Source of the DNA: Algoriphagus sp. NG3
GTDB taxonomy: Bacteria > Bacteroidota > Bacteroidia > Cytophagales > Cyclobacteriaceae
DNA length: 64,000 nucleotides
Reading direction: 5' to 3'
Assembly: GCF_034119865.1 (NCBI RefSeq)
Contig: NZ_CP139421.1
Coordinates: 3,817,001-3,881,000 of the forward strand
The translations under genes were made by a program, and so were the position numbers. Within the stretch, counting starts at the first letter, position 1, and every line of letters begins with the position of its first letter. This document shows positions 18,401 to 25,730 of the stretch, piece by piece. Under the pieces are notes generated by a model. That model made no database searches. It worked only from the letters and a program-made list of their open reading frames with translations, and was not told the origin of the DNA.

Positions 18401-18621
18401 TTGGAAAAGACTATCCGGGACAGGTGCCAATGACACCTTTTGAAGGTATGCTTGATGACTCAGAAGTGGCGGCCGTTTTGACTTTCGTGAGAAACTCCTT
18501 TGGTAATTCCGCTTCAGCCATTTCTCCGGATCTTGTGAAGAAAGTTAGGGAAGAAGTCAAAGATCACACGGGATTCTTCCAGCCTTCTGATTTACTAAAA
18601 GCACATCCGATAGAGAAGTAG
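15472..18621 (+). CDS. SGNH-like domain fused to PVC-type dehydrogenase and cytochrome c (lipoprotein)
   Basis: A 1,049-residue lipoprotein (signal ending FIFYQC, Cys22). Residues about 33-260 are an SGNH/GDSL-like fold with altered catalytic motifs: G40-N-N in place of GDS, FGYNES at 131-136, and D236-G-S-Q239 in place of the usual DxxH. Residues about 370-760 are a PVC-type membrane-bound-dehydrogenase propeller ([47 protein letters not shown]). A helical HEAT-like region follows. A cytochrome c domain carries CSTCH near residue 930 and [12 protein letters not shown]. It is probably a periplasmic or surface redox enzyme. It is divergent from susC and presumably co-regulated. The same strand continues with DUF1593 and HopJ genes. 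Substrate unknown. Confidence 0.85.
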   Translation: [1049 protein letters not shown]

Positions 18622-18653
18622 TGGGCAGTTAACGACAATTCGGGCATGGATAC

Positions 18654-18678
18654 TTGAGTTCCTTTTGACTCAATTTTC
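18654..18678 (+). terminator. Weak terminator-like hairpin after the cytochrome gene
   Basis: Arms TTGAGT (18654-18659) and ACTCAA (18668-18673) with an 8-base loop, followed by TTTTC. The stem is short and A/T-rich, so the call is tentative. The rest of spacer 18622-18878 shows no coding frame. Confidence 0.4.
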
Positions 18679-18878
18679 TAAAAGATTTAAAACGTTAAAA
18701 CTTCAATTCTATGGCTATTCTCAAGTGCGCTTTAGCTTTCGTGGGTACGATAATAAATCCTGCGAGATTCTGAAAGAAAAATATAAACACTTGAAATGCC
18801 CGTGAGAAAAGCTTCGCACACAGAGGAATGATCATTTAGGGCATTCCGTCCGATCATTGAAAATCAAATTGTAAACAG

Positions 18879-20162
18879 ATGAAAAGATTGTTCATATTTC
18901 TGCTTTTTCCTATTCTCTCCTACTCCCAACAAAAACCACCAGAAAAACCCAGAATATTAATCAGCACAGATATTGGGGGCACAGATCCAGATGACAATCA
19001 AAGTTTAAGTCATTTGCTGATGTACAGCGACCAAGTTGATCTCGAAGGCTTAGTCTCATCTCCCTCCTATGGCAGTGGATCCACGTCGGAGATTTTCAGG
19101 ATGATTGACCTGTATAAAAAGGATCTTCCTAAACTTGAAAAACATCAATCCGGCTTTGCAAAGCCTGCTTTTCTCAAATCCATCACCAAGCAAGGACGCA
19201 AAGGAGGTGCTCCCTATGCTGGGTACACATCTTCTACTGAGGGTTCCGATTGGATAATTCGCTGCGCAAAAAAGGAAGACTCCAGACCCCTATGGGTTTT
19301 GGTGTGGGGAGGCTTGGAGGATTTGGCACAGGCACTTCACGATGCGCCGGAAATCCAGGCAAACATCTGGGTTTACTGGATCGGCGGTCCTAACAAAAAA
19401 TGGAGTGCAAACAGCTATGCTTACATCGCCCAGAATTTCCCTGACCTTCGCATGATTGAGGTGAATTCCAGCTATTACGGCTTTTTCTCAAACAATCAGC
19501 TCCCAGATGTGGTCAAGACTACAGATTATTATGAAAAACACATCGACCAAGCCGGCTATCTGGGAGCGGATTTCAAAAACTATTATGACGGAGAGATCAA
19601 AATGGGTGACACGCCTTCTTTGCTATATGTAATGAATGGCATTCCAAGTGATCCTTCAGGAGAAAGCTGGGGAGGAAGCTTCGAGAAAATCCCTAGAAGT
19701 GCCCGGGTAACTTTTGACCGAATTCCTACGCAGAAAGATACGGTTGCTTTTTGTACAGTGATAGAATTTCGATTCAAAGGACCAGAGATCGATGTTCCAA
19801 CAGATTCTGCGGTTTTTCAATTGGAAGTTCCCTATGGAAAATCATCTCAAGTTTGGCCGGGATATTACCTTGGAGAGGGAAATTACGCCCTTCGCTACGC
19901 TCCAAAACAAGCTGAGGTTCTGACGCTCCGATTCACTTCCGAAATAGCTGACTTTCCTGAAGGAGAAGGTCGATTAGTCGTCAGCAACCTGTGGCCAGGC
20001 CAGGAAAATCCAGCTGACTATAACTTGGGAGACCAGTGGTACAGTGATTCTCAAGATCCGAAAAACTATGACGGCAAGCTTCAGGGAGGCAAAACCATCC
20101 TGAAATGGAGAAACGAGGTTTTAATGGATTGGGCGAAGAGATGGGCATGGTTAAGAGAATAG
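18879..20162 (+). CDS. Exported DUF1593 (nucleoside-hydrolase-like) protein
   Basis: A 427-residue protein with a signal peptide (MKRLFIFLLFPILSYSQQ, cleavage likely near residue 17). RILISTDIGGTDPDDNQSLSH is the Asp-rich calcium-site loop that opens nucleoside-hydrolase folds and the DUF1593 family. LWVLVWGGLEDLAQAL, NIWVYWIGGPNKKWSANSYAYI and EVNSSYYGFFSNNQ follow in family order, and the C-terminal 130 residues form a beta-rich domain. The family is annotated from fold only; glycosidic-bond hydrolysis in the periplasm is an inference. It follows the cytochrome gene after 257 bases on the same strand. A second DUF1593 gene, of opposite orientation, lies 442 bases downstream. Confidence 0.85.
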   Translation: MKRLFIFLLFPILSYSQQKPPEKPRILISTDIGGTDPDDNQSLSHLLMYSDQVDLEGLVSSPSYGSGSTSEIFRMIDLYKKDLPKLEKHQSGFAKPAFLKSITKQGRKGGAPYAGYTSSTEGSDWIIRCAKKEDSRPLWVLVWGGLEDLAQALHDAPEIQANIWVYWIGGPNKKWSANSYAYIAQNFPDLRMIEVNSSYYGFFSNNQLPDVVKTTDYYEKHIDQAGYLGADFKNYYDGEIKMGDTPSLLYVMNGIPSDPSGESWGGSFEKIPRSARVTFDRIPTQKDTVAFCTVIEFRFKGPEIDVPTDSAVFQLEVPYGKSSQVWPGYYLGEGNYALRYAPKQAEVLTLRFTSEIADFPEGEGRLVVSNLWPGQENPADYNLGDQWYSDSQDPKNYDGKLQGGKTILKWRNEVLMDWAKRWAWLRE

Positions 20163-20214
20163 CTAAAATGACATTTTCCAAAAAATTCGCATCTTGCAGT
20201 AAATATTGAATTTT

Positions 20215-20550
20215 ATGAAGCTTTTAGACCAGATCAAAAACGCCCCTGCCGCTATTTCTTTTTCGGAGGTGATTGCAGAGATAGATTCTCTATACGAATT
20301 TACTCCTACCCGTTTTTTGAATGGCAGCACCGTAAATGAGGCGGGACAAAACAACGGCAGTTGTAAGGTCTTTTTCTTCGCAAAACTCCATGACTTAACT
20401 CCGATTGAGACTTTGTCACTTTTTGGAGACTATTACCGAAAAGACGTTTTACAACATCCCGATGGAACGGACCATCAAAATATCCGGAATTTTATGCAGT
20501 CTGGCTGGGAAGGAATCAAATTTGAGAGTGAGGCTTTAAGATTGAGGTAG
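20215..20550 (+). CDS. HopJ type III effector family protein
   Basis: A 111-residue protein from ATG at 20215 (MKLLDQIKNAPAAISFSEV); a TTG at 20206 is an alternative start but adds only three residues. The middle is highly typical of HopJ proteins: YEFTPTRFLNG, NEAGQNNGSCKVFFFAKLH, LSLFGDYYRKDVLQHPDGTDHQNIRNFM and GWEGIKFESEALRLR. The family is named after a Pseudomonas syringae effector but is common in free-living bacteria that have no type III system. No secretion apparatus gene is present here, so a housekeeping cytoplasmic role is more likely. Its function is unknown. It ends 54 bases before the convergent DUF1593 gene. Confidence 0.85.
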   Translation: MKLLDQIKNAPAAISFSEVIAEIDSLYEFTPTRFLNGSTVNEAGQNNGSCKVFFFAKLHDLTPIETLSLFGDYYRKDVLQHPDGTDHQNIRNFMQSGWEGIKFESEALRLR

Positions 20551-20585
20551 TTAATTTCCCCGGTCATCCTCAGTTGTGCCAGAAT

Positions 20586-20609
20586 TTTACAATTTTCCAA
20601 TCTTTCAAT
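20586..20609 (-). repeat. 8-bp tandem array, consensus ATTGNAAR
   Basis: On the minus strand ATTGAAAG, ATTGGAAA and ATTGTAAA follow each other in exact 8-base register, overlapping the last codons of the DUF1593 gene that stops at 20605. Same motif as at 2592-2667 and 5243-5280. Confidence 0.45.
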
Positions 20610-22140
20610 TAACCTCAACCACAAACCTCTGATACCTGGTCATTGGATGTGTTCCATTGTCTTTGACTTCGGCGATTATGTGAAGTTGGCCTTTTGCGCT
20701 TGGACCTAGCTGAACCTGAAGATTATTCCCTTCTGCCGTTAGTTCCACTTCACCACCATAGGTTCCTACTTCCTTATATACCCAAAATTTGGTTTCCAAC
20801 GTATCTCCGTCCGGATCGGAAGTTTCCACAGCGAGGGTTAGTCGTTCTCCTGGCTTTGCCGAAGGCGAGTGTGTCCCGACCGCTTTCACTAATGGAGGAT
20901 GATTTGCCTTGGCATAATCCATCACGCACCAATCTGCCCGTGCCGCGAAGTCCTCCTGAATCGCCTCCACCCAGCGAATTTGAGGATAGGTAGCGTCTAG
21001 TGTATCTGTAAAAGGATTGAAATCCATGACATTTTTCCCGTCTTCCCATCGGTTGGGCTGCTCTAAAGATTGGACTAATCGGCCTCCCCATCCTCCCCAT
21101 TGGGGATTATCCAAATTATCCAAACCCACATCAATGAGATGAAGGTATGCAGGAGAATCCCCTTCAGAAATAAAATCATATAACCCAAAAGTTCCCCATT
21201 GTGCATTTTCCAGTTTGGTGGAATCTCCATGAATATGCTCGTCGTCACCTTCCTGTTTTTGCCCATCACCATAACTGTAATATTGCTTTAGCAATGATCC
21301 GTGATTCTTAATGATTTCATTCCCCATAAATCCACCTTCAAAGAGATAATGCTGTTGCTCAGGCACTGCACTTTTCCACGGATAAGCAAAGCACCAAAAC
21401 TGGTTGGAATTATAGAAAATCTTCAGATCAGGCCAGTTGGGAGCAATGTATTTTCTGTATGTAGCATCCTGATCCAGTATCGCATACAGTATGGCTTTGT
21501 CTGTCACTTTCTTGTAAACACTTTCCCATTCGTCGGTGCCTTTATAATCCTCCTCAATGGATTTCAAAGCACGGGCAATGGTATTCGTACCACCCCAAAC
21601 CTGCAAGTAAAGCGGCTCCATATCATCATCAAGCAGTTTTTCTTTAATAAAGTCCGAACCTTCCGTATCCTCCTCCATCTCTCCTTCAAAATCAATATTC
21701 CCTACTTTCACCAGGCTTCTCAGATAATCAGCTGTAGGAAAACCATCCGCATGCTGGCTCAGTTTTGGGTAAATTTCCCCATAAGCATCCAAAAGTGGGT
21801 TCATCCATTCCACTCCGGGCCAGCGCAAATCAGGAATTGCTCCATATATATTTTTGGTCATTTCCATTTCTGAAGTGAAAAGTGTCCCTTTCCCATCACC
21901 TTTGTAATGCCACATAGAAGAGGAATAAATCAAACCTTCAATCTGAAATTCATTGGCATAAAGCAGCATTCGAATAAAAGAATCCACATCATCAATCTCT
22001 CCGTCTGTTGTAACTATAGTCCTTGGCTTTTTGGATTCCTCAGCAGTTTTTTTGATTGTTTCCGTTTTTGTAGGTTGGCAAGAGAAAAATATCGGCACCA
22101 GGAAAACTGCCACTAGAAGAGGCTTGGATGGAATGCGCAT
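20605..22140 (-). CDS. DUF1593 (nucleoside-hydrolase-like) lipoprotein
   Basis: A 511-residue protein with a lipoprotein signal (VFLVPIFFSCQPT, Cys21). RTIVTTDGEIDDVDSFIRMLLY is the Asp-rich metal loop of the nucleoside-hydrolase-like fold, here in the DGEIDDVDS variant. LYLQVWGGTNTIARALKSI, KAILYAILDQDATYRKYIAPNWPDL and FYNSNQFWCFAYPW follow the DUF1593 order. The last 90 residues (PLVKAVGTHSPSAKPGERLTLAVETSDPDGDTL) form an Ig-like module. Role inferred as hydrolysis of a glycoside or nucleoside at the cell envelope. It has the same architecture as the protein at 18879 but a different metal-loop sequence. It closes the sugar locus. Confidence 0.84.
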   Translation of the reverse strand: MRIPSKPLLVAVFLVPIFFSCQPTKTETIKKTAEESKKPRTIVTTDGEIDDVDSFIRMLLYANEFQIEGLIYSSSMWHYKGDGKGTLFTSEMEMTKNIYGAIPDLRWPGVEWMNPLLDAYGEIYPKLSQHADGFPTADYLRSLVKVGNIDFEGEMEEDTEGSDFIKEKLLDDDMEPLYLQVWGGTNTIARALKSIEEDYKGTDEWESVYKKVTDKAILYAILDQDATYRKYIAPNWPDLKIFYNSNQFWCFAYPWKSAVPEQQHYLFEGGFMGNEIIKNHGSLLKQYYSYGDGQKQEGDDEHIHGDSTKLENAQWGTFGLYDFISEGDSPAYLHLIDVGLDNLDNPQWGGWGGRLVQSLEQPNRWEDGKNVMDFNPFTDTLDATYPQIRWVEAIQEDFAARADWCVMDYAKANHPPLVKAVGTHSPSAKPGERLTLAVETSDPDGDTLETKFWVYKEVGTYGGEVELTAEGNNLQVQLGPSAKGQLHIIAEVKDNGTHPMTRYQRFVVEVN

Positions 22141-22205
22141 AGGTTATTGGGGTTGAGGCAGTAAAATAATAAAAGCGGGGTATAAAACCACCTAAAACCG
22201 GATTT

Positions 22206-23540
22206 TCAAATCAACCCTTTGGCTTTTATCTCCATGTACTTATTGATGGTCTGCATGCTCAGATCCTGCGGAGCACAGAGGATCGTCTGAATCCCATGCC
22301 GATTTAATTCCTTGGCGACAAGCCTTTTGTCATAGACAAATTTGGCCGCAATGGTTTTTCCCGCAATTTCCGAAAGAGTATCGGCAGGCTGATGAGAAAA
22401 CTCCTCCAACAAGTGGTTTTCAAAAATCACTACAAGAACCAAATGATGCTTGGCCAGGGCTTTCAGAAATGGCAATTGCCGCCTCATGGCTCCCGCATGC
22501 TCAAAATTGGTATAAATCATCAGCAGACATTTTTGCCCCAGTTTTTTCCTTGCCCAACTGTACAGTTTGCCAAAATCCGATTCTGGAAAACCCGTCCTAA
22601 TATTATACAACAATTCCATTACGGTCAGGAGTTGAGTCGGTCGATGATTGGCTTCACAGGTGGAACCTATCTGATCTGAAAAAGTGGTTAATCCGGCTTT
22701 ATCCCCATTTTTAAGAGCTATGTTGGTAAAAACCAAACTGCTATTGACCGCATAGTCCAGCAAGCTGAGTCCATTAAATGGCATTTTCATTACCCGCCCC
22801 AAATCTATGATGGAATACACTGGCTGGGATTTCTCTTCCTGATAGTGATTGGTCATCAATTTCCCCGATTTGGCAGCAGCTTTCCAATTGAGATTGCGAA
22901 GGTTATCGCCCGTGACGTATGGCTTGATTTGCTCGAATTCCCTGCTTTGCCCAAATTTCCGCAACTTCTTAAGGCCATGCTCCCGCTTCAGTGCATTGAA
23001 TGCCAAAAACTCGTATTTCCTCATTTGCAAAAAGGAGGGATATACCTTGACCATTTTACCTTCATCGAAACTATACCGCTTTGCCACTAGCCCTAAAGGC
23101 CCATACGCAACCAAGTGAAGGCTTCCAAAACGGTACTCTCCCCGCTGCTTTGGAATGAGACTATAAGTGCTTATCCTGGTTTCTCCAGAAGCTAAACTTA
23201 TATAATATCCAAAGTCCCGCTTTTGAAACTGTTCCGGCATTTCGTCCACAACAAACAGCCGGACAGAAAAGCCGTACTGATTGGCTATGGTGATTTCCAC
23301 TTCGTTTTCATCACTGTTAGAAAACTTCTCCGGGAGCTTTCTATTGCCTGTGATTCCCTCCTTTTTCCCGAAAACCAACAAAAAATCCACCACAAAAAGC
23401 ACCAACAACATGGCTACAAAAAAGAGGGCAATGGGGTACAGCACCCAAAACCAATAGGACAAAAAGAAGACCAGGGCTAATATCGCCAGTGCGACATAGA
23501 GCCTTTTTCCCAGAAACAACTGTTTAAACAAAGTGATCAA
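22206..23540 (-). CDS. DUF58 domain membrane protein
   Basis: About 444 residues. The start is a TTG at 23540, two bases after the MoxR stop; no ATG is available nearby, so translational coupling is likely. Two membrane segments lie at residues about 14-55 (LYVALAILALVFFLSYWFWVL...). The DUF58 core is clear: SREFEQIKPYVTGDNLRNLNWKAAAKSGKLM, then VYSIIDLGRVMKMPFNGLSLLDYAVNSSLV with a von Willebrand-like sandwich. The usual DxSxS metal site is replaced by DLGRVM, as often seen in DUF58 proteins. Family members act with MoxR AAA+ ATPases in poorly understood envelope functions. Last gene of the six-gene operon. Confidence 0.88.
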   Translation of the reverse strand: MITLFKQLFLGKRLYVALAILALVFFLSYWFWVLYPIALFFVAMLLVLFVVDFLLVFGKKEGITGNRKLPEKFSNSDENEVEITIANQYGFSVRLFVVDEMPEQFQKRDFGYYISLASGETRISTYSLIPKQRGEYRFGSLHLVAYGPLGLVAKRYSFDEGKMVKVYPSFLQMRKYEFLAFNALKREHGLKKLRKFGQSREFEQIKPYVTGDNLRNLNWKAAAKSGKLMTNHYQEEKSQPVYSIIDLGRVMKMPFNGLSLLDYAVNSSLVFTNIALKNGDKAGLTTFSDQIGSTCEANHRPTQLLTVMELLYNIRTGFPESDFGKLYSWARKKLGQKCLLMIYTNFEHAGAMRRQLPFLKALAKHHLVLVVIFENHLLEEFSHQPADTLSEIAGKTIAAKFVYDKRLVAKELNRHGIQTILCAPQDLSMQTINKYMEIKAKGLI

Positions 23541-23542
23541 AA

Positions 23543-24532
23543 TCAGCGGGGGATCTCTATGGATTGAATGATTCCTTCCAAAATCAAATCAGGCGAAACA
23601 CCTTCCATTTCTTTCTCAGGATTGAGGATGATCCGGTGTCGCATAGCTGGAATAGCCGTTCTTTTGATATCCTCAGGAATGACAAAGTCCCTCCCACCCA
23701 TCGCAGCCAGCGCTTGGGACGCACGGAAAATCGCCAAAGAAGCACGAGGTGATGCACCGGCATACAGACTGGGATGATTTCTTGTTTTGACCACTATAGT
23801 AGCGATGTAATGGAGCAGTTTTTCTTCAACCCTTACGGCAGAAGCCCATTCCTGAAACTTCAGAACTTCCTCTCCCGAAATTGCAGGAGTCACTTTCGGT
23901 TCACTTTCTGTTTCGGCACCCCGGTTTGTAAGGATCATAATTTCTTCCTCCAAATTAGGTAAGCTAAGATGTATTTTGAACAGAAACCTGTCCATCTGAG
24001 CCTCTGGCAACCGATAAGTCCCCTCCGAGTCAATGGGGTTTTGTGTGGCCAGAACCATAAAGGGCGAATCCATCGGATACGTATCCCCATCCATTGTCAC
24101 CTGCCGTTCTTCCATCACTTCAAACATGGCAGCCTGGGTCTTGGCAGGAGCCCTATTAATCTCGTCAATGAGCACTATATTGGAAAAAATGGGACCTTTT
24201 CTGAATTCAAACTCCCCTGACTTGAATATAGAAGTACCCAAGACATCCGCAGGCATCAGATCAGGAGTAAACTGAATACGACTAAATCCGGTATTTACTG
24301 ACTTGGCAAACAATTTACTTGTAAGAGTCTTTGCAATTCCGGGAACACCCTCTAGTAGGATATGTCCTTTGCTGAGGAGTGCCACGATCATGAGTTCAAT
24401 CATTTCATCTTGCCCCACAATTGTTTTCTTGATTTCCCGGCGGATTTTCTCTATTCCCTCTGCGATATGTTCCACCGGTAGACGGCTCCCGAAGGGTATG
24501 CCGCTATCCTGCGGGTTGGAGATTTCTTCCAT
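23543..24532 (-). CDS. MoxR family AAA+ ATPase
   Basis: About 329 residues from ATG at 24532 (MEEISNPQD); the frame is open to a TTG at 24559. Walker A is GVPGIAKT and Walker B is IVLIDEINRAPAKTQAAMFEVMEE. MDGDTYPMDSPFMVLATQNP contains sensor 1, and ASPRASLAIFRASQALAAMGG is the sensor 2 region. These are diagnostic of MoxR, a chaperone-like ATPase that works with von Willebrand/DUF58 partners. It overlaps the DUF4350 gene by 29 bases and is followed two bases later by DUF58, an arrangement that is common in Bacteroidota. Cytoplasmic. Confident family call; cellular target unknown. Confidence 0.95.
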   Translation of the reverse strand: MEEISNPQDSGIPFGSRLPVEHIAEGIEKIRREIKKTIVGQDEMIELMIVALLSKGHILLEGVPGIAKTLTSKLFAKSVNTGFSRIQFTPDLMPADVLGTSIFKSGEFEFRKGPIFSNIVLIDEINRAPAKTQAAMFEVMEERQVTMDGDTYPMDSPFMVLATQNPIDSEGTYRLPEAQMDRFLFKIHLSLPNLEEEIMILTNRGAETESEPKVTPAISGEEVLKFQEWASAVRVEEKLLHYIATIVVKTRNHPSLYAGASPRASLAIFRASQALAAMGGRDFVIPEDIKRTAIPAMRHRIILNPEKEMEGVSPDLILEGIIQSIEIPR

Positions 24533-25730
24533 GCTGTTGTTTTGATTTAAAGTCTTCAATTAATTGATACAATTGTTGAATGTCCTCAGCATTAAGCTGC
24601 GTTTTTGTTTCCAGAGTATCCAGTTGCCTTAGCAAAGTCAGGGTTTCATCTAGGTGAACTCCACTTTTGTTAGCCAAGGAAAGTGCAAATCCCTCCTTAT
24701 CCTCACCTGTCTGAAGGTGGAACGTTCTTCTGCAATAATCCCAGAACAACTTAAGCTGTAGCTCCCCAAGCTCAGTCATGTCTTTGCTATTGAGGTAAAT
24801 CGAGGAAATTGTTTTGGCAAATTCCAGCGATTGGTTTTTAGGCTGCGTGATTACTTTTATAGCCTTTTGCTTACGTTTCCCTTCAAACACCACCCAAAGA
24901 ACCAGCAGAGCCCAACAGGTAAAATAGGCAGCTTTCAGGTAAGGACTACCCAACACTAAATATAAGGGGGAAGAATGGTGAACCTTTCCTTCTTTGATGT
25001 AGTGATCCAGCAAAACGGGATAATTCAGATCCCAAGTTCCCAATACCTGTTCTGTATAAGATTTATTGGTGTTGTCCAAAAGAAAATAATTGGAAAATGC
25101 CTCCGGAAAAGCGTGTAGTGTGACGAGTCCTTTTCCTTCCCTGACTTGGATGAAATTTGGCTGTGCCCCTACCGTGTCCTGACTGCTGTTGACCCGTATC
25201 TTTCCCAATGTTTGCACCTGCACGGAATCTCCCCATTTGAAATACTCCCCAAAGTGGAATTGATCGTAGGTAATGGATTGGGTCAAGGTCATTGGATCTT
25301 CCAGACTCAGGGTAAATTGCCGCTCAACTTCAAAATTGTCAGGAAAGACACCCTCACTGAGTCCCAGACTATCCAACAACACAGAAGATATATTTGAAGC
25401 CGACACAAACAAATGACCTCCACTTCGCACCCAATCTAACAACAGCTCACATTCGTCCGGATCTGTGGAAAAATACTGGTTAACAACCACATAAGTTGCC
25501 CTTTCCGGCACTTCTCCTATCGCCTCAAAAGGCGGTATATGAATAGCATTCCAATCTCCTGATTGTTTTTTCACCAGATCATAGAATACTCTGGATCCCA
25601 AAGGACGGCTGTCATTTTGCTCATAGCTGGGTGACCAGTCCACAGCGGGAGGGCTGGAATGGATAAGTAATAGCACTCCCAAAATCAGTAAGGAAAGTAG
25701 CGTCAGCAGAATTTTTTGGCCTTTCCTCAT
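24504..25730 (-). CDS. DUF4350 domain membrane protein
   Basis: A 408-residue protein with an N-terminal membrane anchor (ILLTLLSLLILGVLLLIHSS). The DUF4350 domain follows (DSRPLGSRVFYDLVKK, ATYVVVNQYFSTDPDECELLLDWVRSGGHLFVSAS), resembling a GATase-like periplasmic domain. A second membrane segment lies near residue 265 (AAYFTCWALLVLWVVFEG), and the cytoplasmic tail has predicted helices (LYQLIEDFKSKQQ). It starts 4 bases inside the end of the DUF4129 gene (25727-25730), a classic ATGA-type coupling. It is conserved beside MoxR/DUF58/DUF4129 genes; molecular role unknown. Confidence 0.82.
   Translation of the reverse strand: MRKGQKILLTLLSLLILGVLLLIHSSPPAVDWSPSYEQNDSRPLGSRVFYDLVKKQSGDWNAIHIPPFEAIGEVPERATYVVVNQYFSTDPDECELLLDWVRSGGHLFVSASNISSVLLDSLGLSEGVFPDNFEVERQFTLSLEDPMTLTQSITYDQFHFGEYFKWGDSVQVQTLGKIRVNSSQDTVGAQPNFIQVREGKGLVTLHAFPEAFSNYFLLDNTNKSYTEQVLGTWDLNYPVLLDHYIKEGKVHHSSPLYLVLGSPYLKAAYFTCWALLVLWVVFEGKRKQKAIKVITQPKNQSLEFAKTISSIYLNSKDMTELGELQLKLFWDYCRRTFHLQTGEDKEGFALSLANKSGVHLDETLTLLRQLDTLETKTQLNAEDIQQLYQLIEDFKSKQQHGRNLQPAG

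Noticed and set aside
21301..21873. Plus-strand frame of 190 codons inside the second DUF1593 gene
   Set aside because: Antisense to a gene with clear family motifs; no start signal or motif of its own.
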